From: Microvelia longipes
Taxonomy: Eukaryota > Arthropoda > Insecta > Hemiptera > Veliidae
Assembly (NCBI GenBank): GCA_018340805.1
Contig: JACMZG010000008.1
Span: 57,664,509 to 57,728,508 of the forward strand
DNA: 64,000 bases
Reading direction: 5' to 3'
The number at the start of each line of letters is the position of its first letter. The stretch's first letter is position 1. Shown here piece by piece: positions 1 to 12,048 of this stretch. The notes under the pieces are model-generated. The model saw only the letters and a list, made by a program, of their open reading frames with translations, was not told where the DNA came from and made no database searches. The translations under genes and the position numbers were made by a program.

Positions 1-879
1 TTCAAATAAAATGTAACTAGAAGCACATAAAAAATATATTACTATTGTTTTTGAATTCGGTTTAGCTGACAATACCTGCAAAATGCTAATGTAAAATACA
101 TTCAAATTAGTGAAGTGTTTCTTCAAAAACATCTCCTTAATTAAACATTTTTGGAAAAGGAGTATTTCTTTTGTTTAGTTATTATAGAAACGTTCCTAGA
201 CCTTGATGTTCCTATATATCTTTTGCAAGGAAAAGGCTTGTTCAAAATATTTTTTAGATAAGGGCAACCCCCAATTCTTGTGTTACCTTGTGAAGTGGTT
301 AGATAAAGATTGTATAGCCTGTTTTTAGATTCCTGAAAGCCTAGACCCGGGTTATTCTAATCTTAACTACAAAATCTTTTCAAGGTATTCCGTAAACTTT
401 TTGGTTTTCTGTGCTAAAAACTGTTTCTAAGGATTGGAAACGTTTTTACAGACGTAGGAGAGGATTTTCCTTATCTGTCTTTTGTTGGAATCCCAAACCA
501 CGCCTTACATTTTTTTGATTGAGCCTTCATGTCTATCATATCTTTTTCACCTGTAAAATAGTAGTTAAAGTAACTTGGATTATTTGGTTTGATTTTACTC
601 AGGCTACCTTAAAAGATTTTTTTTAATTTTAGCTATTTTTAAAAGAAAATTACGCTTATTTGGTTGTTCGAATGTTTACCAGTACTAGATTTTTTTCCAA
701 AACAAGCGAATATACCTAACTTAACTTGTTTCTAATCAATATTTTCAGTGGAACCATTTTTATGTTAATTTTCACAATGTTTTGCATTTTATTAGTTGTA
801 AAATTATAAGTTACATAAAAGTTACATTCCTTTATAGAAAATTTATTTATAGAAAACAAGAGGCCGATTTCCGCTCCAT
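1..879. other. AT-rich spacer, nothing recognised
   Basis: No repeat, structured RNA or coding similarity is visible. Short frames here are stop-limited chance runs. Confidence 0.6.
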
Positions 880-1062
880 GGAAATCGGGTACCTCAACAA
901 TTTCCCTCAACATATTGGATTCGCTGTACTAATCCTCACAAACTCGGATTCTCTTCGCTTGCATTCAGAGAGTTGAAAATCCGTTTTAACCTCGTTAATA
1001 AAAAATATCATTTTACAAAAATTGAAATAATGCTGATAATAACGTGGAACTTAGCGCCAACT
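880..1062 (+). repeat. family A dispersed repeat, left-end fragment
   Basis: It begins with a CGGGTACCTC-type terminus and has the family's paired phrases of the form GGATTCGCT...CCTC and CTCGGATTCTCTTCGCT. It also carries the internal phrase AATGCTGATAATAA near 1028. The rest of the element is missing. Confidence 0.55.
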
Positions 1063-1579
1063 AAAAACTAACTACTCAAGAGGACTTAAAAAGAACTGAA
1101 ACTAAGGATTTGAATTTATATTTATTTATAATTTATATTAAAACACGTATTTCCGATAAAAACGATTGCAGGTAAAAAAGAACAAACATTGCAGGCTATA
1201 CAAACAATCTTGACTGTTTCATTAATATATGGCATACTATACACATATCCCGTTATATTAAGGATCTGATAATGTTTTGATAACTGTTAAACTAATTATA
1301 GCATGTGGAGCTACTAAGGACTAGTGTAATTGCATCTTACTTCTTGCAAACTCATTGACACATGTTTGTTGTTCATTTTTTCTGCCGTACCGGTCAGATC
1401 TTTTACTTTTATCCTGAATTGCTCTCTTCTTTTTTTTCTAAATTACTCTTAGCCATGTTTTTGTTAAGTACTGTTTCTTTGAACGGTATTATTATGTCAA
1501 GAACACTAGCAACAGATATGATTCGTTCTTGATTGTGTCTTGGCCTATGCTACTTGGCTTAGCGGATTTTGTTTAATAT

Positions 1580-1926
1580 TATATAAGTTTGTGTCAATTT
1601 GTATTAAATTATATTTATTTTATATCTTTTCACTAATTTATATTTCGTTATTTATTTGTTTATTTTATGCATTCATTTATTATACATTTATTTTATTTAT
1701 ACTATTATTTTTTTTCTATTATTTTTTATCTACTTGTTTATTTGTTTGTATTTTGATGTGTGTCTTTTTCGTTTAGAATTTATACCTTCTATTTATCTAG
1801 TTTGTAAGTTTTAGTTTGTTTGACTTAGTAATTTAATTTTAATTGTACTTGTTTGTAGTCACTGAGGATGACCTCTTAAGGTTGAAAGCGGCTCTGTTAT
1901 AAATAAACGTTATTGTGGAGAGACTA
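1580..1926 (+). mobile_element. Penelope-like element 3' terminal fragment
   Basis: A T-rich tract leads into CTGAGGATGACCTC, then GGTTGAAAGC, and ends in TGTGGAGAGACT. The order and wording match the 3' end of the Penelope-like element at 35.6-35.9 kb. No coding part remains. The CTGANGA...GAAA pair has hammerhead-core spacing, but a helix I is not evident. Confidence 0.65.
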
Positions 1927-2995
1927 AGTTTTCTTATTAGTAATACTAGAAAATTAAATAATCTGTTCTGACTAATTCTGTATACTCATAGTAACGCTGC
2001 ATTTTAAATTGCATATGGTTTCGTTCTCATTGCATTTTCTCTAAATCTTATTATTACATTTTATTACTTAGAAAAGCAATACAAACATAACAAAGCTCAA
2101 ACCTTCTCAGGATTTAATATATTTCTCGTTTGTGAATCTCTAAGTCTCTATATAAATAGAATAAAACTTTCATTATTTTACCTATAAAGCAAAAATAGAG
2201 TTTAATATACCCATATAATAAAAAAAATCTATATCCATATCTTTCCTTAAAATAGTAGAAAAACTAAATATTTCCATTGAACATACGATCATCGCTGGCA
2301 ATAATATAATCTATTGGTTTGAACACAAATAATTCTAACGATTTAATTTATAATATAAAAATAAATGTGGTATGCTTGTATAAACTATGCAAGTATAAGC
2401 TATTTTCTTGTACTTAATTATGCTCGCTAGCAATTCACTGCTTTATTAATTTTATTTTTAAAACACTAGTATTTAGTGAAACAATTTTATATTCGAAGTT
2501 ATATGCTCAAAACATTAATTTTTACTTATTATAAATAAATTATAAAGTAAAACATTAAATATTTAATTTAGAAAATGTTATTTAATATGTTTTGAATTTG
2601 AAATCTCACATGAAAAGCCATTTATTATAACGGTATACAATTCTCCATATTTTTACATCTGCATGAAAGTTAATAATAACATTTTTAATAATTCTAATTC
2701 AGAGACCATTTGGAGAAGAAAAGTTTATAATTTTAATAATAGATGTTGCTTCGTTGCTTTGCTTGTTTCTCCACGGCTTTCTCTGTGTAGAGAAGCGGAT
2801 ATTTTATTTATTAAAATTGTTATTGTACAAGACAGTTGACTTTTTTAATGTTTACATTTTTCTTCTTTTATATACGTACATTTTTGCTTTATTTTAATTT
2901 ATATGTTTTTAGCAATTTTCCAAAGAAAAAACGCGTTTATAAGGGAAGGTGGTTTTTCTGGAAGGGGGGACTGACTGATAAAAAATATAAATATA
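1927..2995. other. AT-rich spacer, nothing recognised
   Basis: Plain AT-rich sequence without a repeat match elsewhere in the window. Confidence 0.6.
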
Positions 2996-2999
2996 TGTA

Positions 3000-3076
<77 letters not shown>
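2996..3076. repeat. (TA)n microsatellite
   Basis: About 80 bases of nearly uninterrupted TA. Confidence 0.98.
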
Positions 3077-3077
<1 letters not shown>

Positions 3078-3289
3078 GTAAGTATTTCTTACTACTATGC
3101 TACATACCAACGATGATGCAGGGGCAATTTGATATTGAGTAATTTAGAAAAATGTGCCAACATGTAATTTCGTGTATTCATTGTAAATTAAATATTTACA
3201 TGCTAGGAATATGACAATGACACATTTACCAAGTTAAATAGACTAAGTTAAATAGATCTACATTTACATTTTATATATTGCTTGTTACA

Positions 3290-3560
3290 AAAAAACAGGT
3301 ACGGGGTACCTCGGTACTGTTCCTCGCTACTTCAGACCTATTCCGCTCTTATTTATAATGTCATGATTATCCTTTGCTTAAGGTATCACTTTGGTCTTGC
3401 TACTCTCGACCTCAGAATAAAGTAGTGATTTACAGTCTAGGGTCTTATGACTTCGGACTCGCTTCGCTAATCCTCTGATTTTCAAGATTACCTAATGCTT
3501 AAGGTGGGTAATACTTCGGTCTTGTTACCCTCGAACTCAAAATTAAAAGGTAACCAAATA
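3290..3560 (+). repeat. family A dispersed repeat, left-end fragment
   Basis: Starts with ACGGGGTACCTCGGTAC and contains GGACTCGCTTCGCT followed by CCTC, the signature of this family. A second, degenerate version of the same phrase occurs at about 3510-3535. Confidence 0.6.
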
Positions 3561-4017
3561 TTTAGGGGGTTATAATTTAATGCTGATTAAAACCAAATTA
3601 AAGCAATACACCAGACGGGTATTCAATCAATACGGTAATAAATTTATATTATGTCCACAAAGCCATTAAATACCTTTCGGTGATACTTGGCTGCCTACAT
3701 GTTTGAAACAACATTAACAATATATTTTATCATTATATCACATGATTTGTTTTTACATTACATTACATATTTGTTCACACATTTTTTTTGTGGTTAAACG
3801 TTATGCGATAGTTGTAAACAAACTTTTCCATATAAGTTTAAGGAAACCATTAAAAATACATATTTTTTCTAAAAGTTAGATAGCTATGGAATTTCGTCTA
3901 CCAATTCATTGAGTCATCAACTTTTAGTGACTCAGCATAATAGGTTAATATTCTCTAAAAATATGTTTCAGCCAGTACAACTTGAACTTAAGTCTGATTT
4001 TTGTGCAAAGTTTTAGC

Positions 4018-4135
4018 GTAGCAAAAGCGGGAGTTACGCTTGACACAGATACATATAAAACATTGGACAGACAATATGATGAAAACCACATAGAACGTCT
4101 TGTGCCTGAAATAGATAATTATAATGAAATATTGG
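4018..4135 (+). repeat. family A dispersed repeat, right-end fragment
   Basis: Contains GACAGACAATATGATG, AAAACCACATAGAACGTC and CCTGAAATAGATAATT, diverged forms of the family's right-end phrases (GACAGACAACTTT, ACCACTTAGGA, CCTGAAACGGATAATT). Confidence 0.5.
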
Positions 4136-4157
4136 TTAGATAGTCAGAAAAATTAAA

Positions 4158-4400
4158 GCGGCCCGAAGCCGCTACTCGGCCACACTGTTGTTGTTTTGTA
4201 TTAGCTGTTTTTTTATTATTATTTCTTGTTACATAGCATTTTGCATTTTCTTTCTTTTTAGAAACCCTACGACCACAAAAAGATTAGTGTGAGGTTCTTC
4301 CGCTTTGCGGACCTGCTTAGATTGCCGAAGTTTCGGGGGACCTATTTTTTCCTGTTTAGCCTGTTTGCCTACTGTCTGGAACAATAGGCTTACGAGGGCC
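4158..4400 (+). repeat. composite GC-hairpin repeat, degenerate copy
   Basis: GCGGCCCGAAGCCGCTACTC, then GGCCACACTGTTGTTGTTTT and TTGTTACATAGCATTTTGC, correspond to the hairpin blocks at 39.5 and 42.3 kb. After about 75 bases GAGGTTCTTCCGCTTTGC and a later GGCTTACGAGGG match the body of the same composite (40.7 and 42.9 kb). The block order is the same in all three places, so hairpin block and body probably form one element. Confidence 0.6.
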
Positions 4401-4576
4401 TATATAATAATAATATGTTATTACAAATTATATTATATTATACCAATATATTGTAAAATATTATGATAAAAATATTTTATATTGTATAATATATAATGAT
4501 TATATAATATTATAAAAATATATTTTAGAATATTGTAGTAATAATAGTTTATAATTTTAGCCTAATGTTTGTATTT

Positions 4577-4646
4577 TACTAATATTTTCTTTACTTTTTA
4601 GGTAAGTCTTCTGTAATATTCTCTCCTCTCTAAATATCAAGTAAGA
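4577..4646 (+). promoter_or_regulatory. recursive splice site 1 (ratchet point) with downstream cryptic exon
   Basis: TACTAAT at 4577 is an ideal branch point. It is followed by ATTTTCTTTACTTTTTAG with no earlier AG, and the AG (4600-4601) abuts GTAAGT (4602-4607). Splicing to this AG would recreate a strong 5' splice site. A second donor, AA|GTAAGA, lies at 4641, giving a 39-base cryptic exon (4602-4640) with stops in all three frames. Known biology: fly ratchet points use this juxtaposed AG|GT form and are aided by short downstream cryptic exons. Function here is inferred. Confidence 0.62.
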
Positions 4647-5981
4647 TTTTTTATTTTTAATTAGAAAATATAGCAATTATCATGGAAATTAATTAAATAA
4701 TTAATATAAAGTACATTTTTATTATTGTACAGCGATTTTAGAGGATATCTTAAATTTGTCATTTTATTCTAAATAAAAAAGAATTAACAAATTGTACTCA
4801 AACAGTGTTCGCCTTTTTTCAATTGTTTTTTTAACAAATACTTATTTCCCAACCATTTAAATTAGTTGTTCAATTTATTAACTTGTACTGTTATATTGTT
4901 TAATAGTTTGTTGATAAGCAAAGGTTGTTATTTAATGTGACTAAATTGATTTTCTATGAGCTAACTTTGTTTAGTATGAATTTAAAGTCAATAAACATTT
5001 TCTGTTAGGATAGGATAGGTTCATTAATTTTTTGCTTACTCCAGCTTTAAATAAGTGAAAATCTATAAAGAGCCCTTATTGTAAGACCGCTATTCTTATA
5101 GCATGTGTAAAACTGCAATGCTCTACTTTTAGCAGAGTTAAAGATTTCCCTCAGGAGCTTCCGTCGATAAATATTCTTTGGTATAAAAGTTTTCCAAGTA
5201 ATTTGGTATGGTTGGCTCGTAGGCAACGGCAGCATATTGCAATATCTAAACTCAACCTAAACTAACCTCGCTATTTTCTTTTGTTCTTCAGGTAGAGGGT
5301 CTAACTTTTAAACTAAACTTGAATCTTTAATATAAATTTTCAATCTTAATATCAAGCGATCTTAACTTAATTGATAGTCTACATAATTAAGTATTTTTAA
5401 CTTTATGCTAGAATAAATGCTTTGTTATCTCCTAGTGTTACACGTTCCCTCTAGATAAAACTAATATCTTCTAGGAAAAGGTTAATTTGGTTGAATTTGG
5501 TTGAAATTAAATATTCACACATTTAGTTATAGTTGTTGAAGGCTAAAACACAATGCATGTGTTGCCAGTCTTGTGTGGCTTCGCGCCCGTTTATAATTTG
5601 TGTAAAAATTATGTCAAAAATGAGATCAAAGAAAAATTTTAAACATCATAATAGAGATTTTTAAATTAATAAAGAAGTGTAAAGTGAAAAAGGTGCAGAA
5701 GAAACTTAATTAACAGAACCTTAACAATTAATTATAATTTAATTTAAACCATTGTAATTTATTACAATGATAAATAGAATGACACGGTTCTTTTTTCTTT
5801 ACTAATGTAAAAATGATTCCTTTTAGTTAATTTCCTTTTTTCAAGCTACCTTCACCTCTAAATGCAAATATACAAGGCACTGAAAAGGGAGTGGTGCCAA
5901 CACGGCACAAACCACCAAAAAACTAATTAATTATGTTACCATAATAAAATCTTAATGCTAAAATTTTAAAATAATGACTAG
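4647..5981. other. AT-rich spacer
   Basis: No repeat family member is recognised. A weaker AG|GT junction at about 5291/5292 (TTTTCTTTTGTTCTTCAG then GTAGAG) is the only splice-like feature. A slightly GC-richer patch at 5555-5595 has no identifiable content. Confidence 0.5.
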
Positions 5982-6670
5982 TAAAAAATCAGGTATAGGG
6001 TACACCCCCCCCCCCCCCCCATAGGATTAGCTACGCTCATCCTCCCTTCTTCGGACCAAATTATTTTACTGAAATACGGCTTTGGGCTCGCTTCGCTCGT
6101 CCTCGAATAGTAAATGCATTTGCCATTGCCAACGGTCACCTATTCGGGCACTGATCTCGCTCGATGCTGCTTAACTTTTATGATCCTACAAAAACATACT
6201 TCACTTAATGAACTACTATACTATGAACTTACTATACTTCAAGTAATGAAACGAAATATAGTATAGGTATTTATATATAAAGCGCTACACTTGTAATAAA
6301 TTTTAACTCCATTAAAATATTTTTAGATTTACAGTTTAAGTAAATTTTAATGTACATACAAAGTCGATTTATAACGTACATGAACTAATGCTGATAATAA
6401 GATGAAACTTAGCACCATTCATATATAGGATTTGATGGCTTCATATATGACTACAAGCCTGCTAAATTTCAAAACATTTATCCGCGTTTTAACTCTCTAG
6501 CTACGATGATAACTGACACATACACTCACACACATACAGACTGACAACTTTGTAAAAACCATGCAGAAAGTCTTAAAAACACCTGAACGGATAATTCACT
6601 TGAAATCCCGGTTTCAATTTTTCTTCAACTTAATACTTTTTTTTTATAAACACCTACGATATAAATAAGG
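5982..6670 (+). repeat. family A dispersed repeat, near full-length
   Basis: Left end AAATCAGGTATAGGGTAC is followed by a run of about 18 C (6003-6020). Next come GGCTCGCTTCGCTCGTCCTC (6087), AACGGTCACCTATTCGGGC, CTCGCTCGATGCTGCTTAA, AATGCTGATAATAAGATGAA, CTACGATGATAACTGACACA and ACCTGAACGGATAATTC, then a T-rich right end. There is no coding capacity. The poly-C run is peculiar to this copy. Confidence 0.75.
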
Positions 6671-7139
6671 TAAAGAAGAATGGTTTACATTTTGAAAAAT
6701 TTACATTGATAATAATTCCACATAAAACAGCTTCACATTAAAAATAGTTTTATAGAAGTAGTTTCAGGAATTGTTAGTTCTTACAATAAAATTAATTTAA
6801 AAATGCAAATAATTAATTCAAATAGGAGAAGAAAACTCTATTTAGACTGGACTCTTGTGACTTTGTCACTTTAGAACTTAAGCAATTTCTTCCCTAACGA
6901 AACTAACTCTCACTCAGGGTTTTACGGATGGTTGACATTAAGCAGGAGGTTGAAAGTGACCCAGCAAGTTTATCCTAACTTATTCTTTATGCTTAATGAT
7001 TTCAATAAAAGTATCTAGAAACATAAACTAGACAATGAGTTTAAGTAATTCTTGTTGTAATTTAACTACTAGTATAGATAATATGTAAATGTATCTTTTA
7101 AGTAATAAAAAGTTTAAAGAACTTTATTGACCTTTATCT
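6671..7139. other. AT-rich spacer, nothing recognised
   Basis: No repeat match or coding similarity is seen between the family A copy and the GC-richer block at 7.14 kb. Confidence 0.5.
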
Positions 7140-7520
7140 CTATACCCGGAACATTTATAGCTTGTGACAGATTTATCGTGCCTTATACGTTGGAAAAAGC
7201 GTGGTCTGGTTAAAAACCTGTACTGGTTGGACTCGCCGGGGTGGTATCCGAGTTTTTCACAGTTTTATTGACTTCCGTCATTGTATAAAAGGCGGTTTAA
7301 ATCGTACTTTCTATACGAGAGGGTGTTAAATCGGAGGGGACCGGTGTTTGCGGTAGCTCGAGGTACGATGTAATGTGAACCAGTGAAAGTGAAACGGGAA
7401 GAGAGGTGCGGTCCCGCGGGGAGAGAGCGGGTGGCATTCACTCCGTCTGCCTTGACTCGTACCAGTACTTCAATTCTTTCACAAATATTCTTTCTTTTTC
7501 AAACTGAAACAATGTATGTC
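7140..7520 (+). promoter_or_regulatory. GC-richer block with TATA box; candidate promoter and 5' exon
   Basis: Roughly half G+C against a strongly AT-rich background. TATAAAAGGCGG starts at 7284, a strong TATA box with GC flanks. Downstream is a GC-rich, repeat-free stretch (7330-7440), and a donor-like GTATGT lies at 7514. A stop-bounded frame of about 50 codons crosses the TATA region but has no Met and no recognisable domain. It could be an internal promoter with a non-coding first exon, or the promoter of an unrecognised mobile element. No initiator motif is convincing. Confidence 0.35.
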
Positions 7521-8225
7521 TCCCTTGTATCCTCACATTAAAATCTTGTATTATAAAATTTAATTCAGGCTTTTCATTTAAGTGTTGATTAAATCGTATT
7601 ATTTAATTGATTAATTATTTAGGTATTAAATAAAAGTCTATTAAGCTATTGAAACAAATCTAGATTAAGGTAACGTTTTGGTTGTAAACCATTATCATAC
7701 AATTAATTATAAGCAGCTAAGTGTAAAGCATTGCCAAGTTATTATCATACTAATAAAACTCTCCCCTTGTCACCAAAGATTTATAAAATCTGATAAAAAT
7801 TATTTTCTTCTTATTATTTATATTTTGTGGTATTCTTGTTATAAACTTTTCCAAATTATAACACGCTCTCCTGTTTAACTTAATTTAACTTAAGCATTCT
7901 ATATTTATGAATTAATCTTACTATGCTTGTATTTATTTTTATACGTTTGCATACTTTTCGATTTGAAATTATTTTTAATAACTCACTATTCTTTTTGTTT
8001 GCTATTTTTTATTAACTTAGAAGAATAGTTAACCTATCATAATTTTCAGACAGTAATATAATAAAGATCTGTTAAAAACTGCAACTGTTCCTCATGTATA
8101 ATAATAGAAGATTATTATAATTATATAATTAACTCCACACGTGGAGTACCACAGCGAAAGCTGATTTGCTACAAATTGTAAAAACAAAATTTATGTAACT
8201 CAAAAGAAAATGTAGCAATAAATGG

Positions 8226-8268
<43 letters not shown>

Positions 8269-8271
8269 TTA
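8226..8271. repeat. (TTTA)n tail of SINE-1 copy
   Basis: Eleven or so TTTA units. This is the 3' tail of the minus-strand SINE that follows. Confidence 0.9.
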
Positions 8272-8448
8272 TAGGCAAATAAATTAAAGCCTTGCGGTCA
8301 ATCAGGGATAACCCCTGCGGGAACACCTCAAGTGGTAATGTCAACCGTTACGCTCCAAGTCTAATCTAAAGTTGGACCTCCGTAGTGTCAAAGGTGAGAA
8401 TAATAACTGACGCCTTAACGACTTCAACCGAGGAGGTAGCTGTTCCTA
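8272..8448 (-). mobile_element. SINE-1 (tRNA-derived), minus strand
   Basis: Reading on the minus strand: GTCGTTAAGGCGTCAG (tRNA A-box region of Leu/Ser type), ACGGAGGTCC, GGAGCGTAACGGTTGACATT, ACCACTTGAGG, GGGGTTATCCCTGAT and GACCGCAAGGCTTTAA, then a TAAA-repeat tail. The same order occurs at 48.3 kb (plus) and 9.3 kb (plus). The B box is decayed in this copy. Confidence 0.75.
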
Positions 8449-9193
8449 ATGTAATGAACATAAATTATTTGAATAAAGCATATATTTTTTAAGTATCGTT
8501 TTTGTGCTTCATCGTATACTATGTAGATATATATATCGACTACATTTATGAATTTCTAAAATTCAAATCTAATATCATCAATGTTTATTACATTAAGAAG
8601 GTAATAAAATTTTATGTAATAGATTTTTGACATGAATACATTATTATTTGTATTGATTAAGCATTAGTAGATACCTTCGTATGTGTGCGTATGTATACAT
8701 AAATAAAAATACATTAGAAGATAGTATGGTATAGCACTGATAAGGAAAATAATAAATTCCTTTAACTTCACTGAATCAACTTAAAATGTCGTCTATTTTA
8801 CATAATTTTCTCACACGTAGTCAGTCAAGGCGATGTTACTTTCAAAGATGTTTTTATTACAGTTTATAAGATGAAACTTTAGAGGGTGTTTTAGTTCTTA
8901 TAGTAAAAAATAACGCTAAGTGATTTTAACTATAAATTTTTAATATAGTGCAAAATATTACTTAAGAAGTTTAGGGAAGAAATTTGAAATAGTTAGCTGC
9001 GCAAAGAATTTAATTTCACTTAGTAGCGCAAAAAACACATTTTTATATAAATTTTCTCAAGCACTACAAACTTGAGACCTAAAACGAAGCAAAGCATAAT
9101 CGTAGATTACTCTCTCATACTTCTTAGAAGATTTTGGTTATCTTTACTTTACTTATCTTTTACTTATCTTTATAATAATATTGATTAAGTAAT

Positions 9194-9224
9194 ATCGATA
9201 ATGCCGCATCGAGGCATTATCGAT
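9194..9224. repeat. perfect 12-bp inverted repeat
   Basis: ATCGATAATGCC, a 7-base loop, then GGCATTATCGAT. It lies directly before a SINE-1 copy. It is too AT-rich and lacks the U-tract of a terminator, so its role is unknown. Confidence 0.85.
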
Positions 9225-9239
9225 GTGCACGGCATTTAA

Positions 9240-9447
9240 TAGCCTCTTTGTCAAGGCTATTAAAACATTAGTATTTACTGAACCATAGACCAAGGAGGTC
9301 AGAGGTTCATATCCCAGGCTACGTTCTTAGTTTAAATAAAATTCTTTCTAATATATTCAGAATATATTTTGGGCGTGGCGGTTACAACTAACACTTGAGG
9401 GGGTTCCTGCAAGATTTATCCCTGATGTCTGCAATACCCAGTATTAT
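9240..9447 (+). mobile_element. SINE-1 (tRNA-derived), degenerate
   Basis: AAGGAGGTCAGAGGTTCATA then TCCCAGG holds a near-consensus B box. GGCGTGGCGGTTACAACTAA, CACTTGAGGGGGTTCCTGC and TTATCCCTGATG follow, ending in a TATTATTAT-type tail. The A-box half is eroded. Confidence 0.65.
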
Positions 9448-11817
9448 TATATTTTGTTTTGGTTCTTAGTCTAGGCTAGTTTAACGACGATTAGTTTTAA
9501 TGGACAGCTTTTCACACAGTCACCTCAATAAAGAATTAATAGAGGTTTCACAATAGTTTTGTCTAATTGTCGCGTTACCTCTGTGGGGTTTGAAGCCATA
9601 TTTAACGCCTTTTGTACTGTTCATGTTTCAGGATTATTACTATTATTATCGATTCAATGTCACTCTTATTTTTAATCCTAAACTTTTATTATAGTTAAAT
9701 ATTCTAAAAACTGTTACATTTTCCATGGATAAACGAAATCAGAAACCGTCGATGTTTCCGTAACTTCCGAAACAAAATGTGAATATTTTATTAAGTTTCA
9801 CATATAGGTGTGAAAATGAATTGGATTTTTCAAGACTTTGCTAGTATGAAGTTACTTTTACACTTAATTTAAGTAAAAAGTTTTGTTTTTGTAATAAATT
9901 ATGTTTAAATTTCATATTTATATAAGTTATTTTTTTCAAATTTTCGACAGAAAATGGCACTTTTTGTTTCGATGACGGGATTTTATTGCACATATTTTTC
10001 ATGGTTCCTCTTGTAGAACTTAAAATTTTAAAAGGTTTAAACGTATAAGTTTATTTTTAGAATATATTGATTCTTATAAAGTAAAATTTGTTTAAGAAAA
10101 TCTGAGGAAAGGGATCAATAAGTCATTTATGAAAGCTATCCATTCCTTTAGTTAATAATTGACACTTACATATTACCCTTTCGAAACATTGATTCTGAAA
10201 GAATATTCCAAGGTTTTGTTTGAATTCGTGAAACTTATTCAGCAATGGTTGTATGGTATTTTCTTATAAGGTATTTTCTAAGATATTAGTTGACATGTAT
10301 AGCAGTCAACTATTGTTATCTTGTGGATGATCACTAGTTTTCATAGCTCTAAATCCTTAGTGTTCACTATTTCCCTCCTTAGTAATAGACGTGATGAATA
10401 AAATATAACCGGACCTGACATTCAAGTCAGATGGAGTTCTATGTATTAGATGGCATCTTTGAATAGATGAATATTGCTGAATTTAAATCAGAAGTAAAGC
10501 CTAAATATATACTATTTTAGAGTATAGAACCCTTTATAGCTTAATAGTTTTATCATAAATTATTTGTAGAGTATGGGTAAAATTTATTTTATGTAACACT
10601 TGAATTTTAAATTCATTTATACCATCTAATAAAATATTAATAAATTTATATATAAAGAGGTGTAATTGGTTACTAATTATTAGTAAAGGTTAACTACACG
10701 TTAAGATTAATTAATTAATTAACGTTAATTTAAGCTTCATGAAATAAGCCCGCATAATCCAGAAGGTACTTACTATGTTGTTTGTACGGCAGTACTTTCT
10801 AAAGGCAACGCTGGATTCAGAGATCAACGTGACTCAAAATACTTAGAGTACCTAAAACATATGAAAAGGAAAAGTATAATATACCTGTTATCATAACAAG
10901 CCTAGTTAGACATTTTATATATTGGTAGAACTGGGTCAAAGATCCCACCTCTAATTAATGTTTAAAAACATTGTTTAAGAGTAATAATGCAAAGTTTAAT
11001 ACTTAAGTTAAAGATCGCAGCTCAAGGTTTCATAATAATTAAGTTAAAAGTAACTAAATAAATAAATAAATTAAGACAATTTTTAAAAAATGCAAAAGAA
11101 CGCAATAAAACAATTTTAATGATGGCTTACTCGCAATATAAAGAAAAACTAACAACTCTAACAATGAAATAAATAGTAGGATAACAATAAAATTAAACGA
11201 TTTAAAATAAATTAAAGATTCAAGTAATTGGTTTAAAGAAGCTAACGTTTTAAAAGTTGTTTATTAATTTTTTTTCGGTAATGTTCGCGTAAGTCAGCAT
11301 TAAAAATTGCTAAATAATTAAAGAAATGAACAGATATGTAGGTACTACTGCATTTAAATAGTTGAATATTTACTTTTGTTAGCTTTACCATGCCTTTCGT
11401 TGTTGATCGAGTTATTCTTAAATTAGGATTATTACTTAACTTGATATAATATCAATTATACCTTTAGTATAAATGAAAAAAACTAAAAAATATGTTTTAA
11501 GTGCATAATGACTATAAGAAAGTCATAAAATGATAATTTTGTTTTTATCATTATTATTGCTTCTCATTTCTTATAAGCTGAAATGTATTGTAAAGCAGAA
11601 ATATTTTTAAAATATTACCTTAAAACCTAATGTCATGCTCTGCTGAATTTGTGTCAGTGTGGATGTCAAGGAATAATATACAATGCAATAAAAGAATATA
11701 ATTTTTTGATTGCCTTACTTTAAATTAAATAAGTATAAATAATAATAAATTAAATATTTAATATAAATTTAAATTATTAAATATAATATTATTAATTATA
11801 TTTATAATATATAATAA

Positions 11818-11824
<7 letters not shown>
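9448..11824. other. AT-rich spacer
   Basis: No gene, RNA or repeat family is recognised. The only local pattern is a TTAATTAATTAATTAACG run near 10710. Confidence 0.55.

Positions 11825-12048
<224 letters not shown>

Noticed and set aside
5275..5300. A further ratchet site, TTTTCTTTTGTTCTTCAG|GTAGAG
   Set aside because: The tract is good, but GTAGAG is a weak donor and I saw no secondary GTAAG donor within 60 bases. Kept only as a note.
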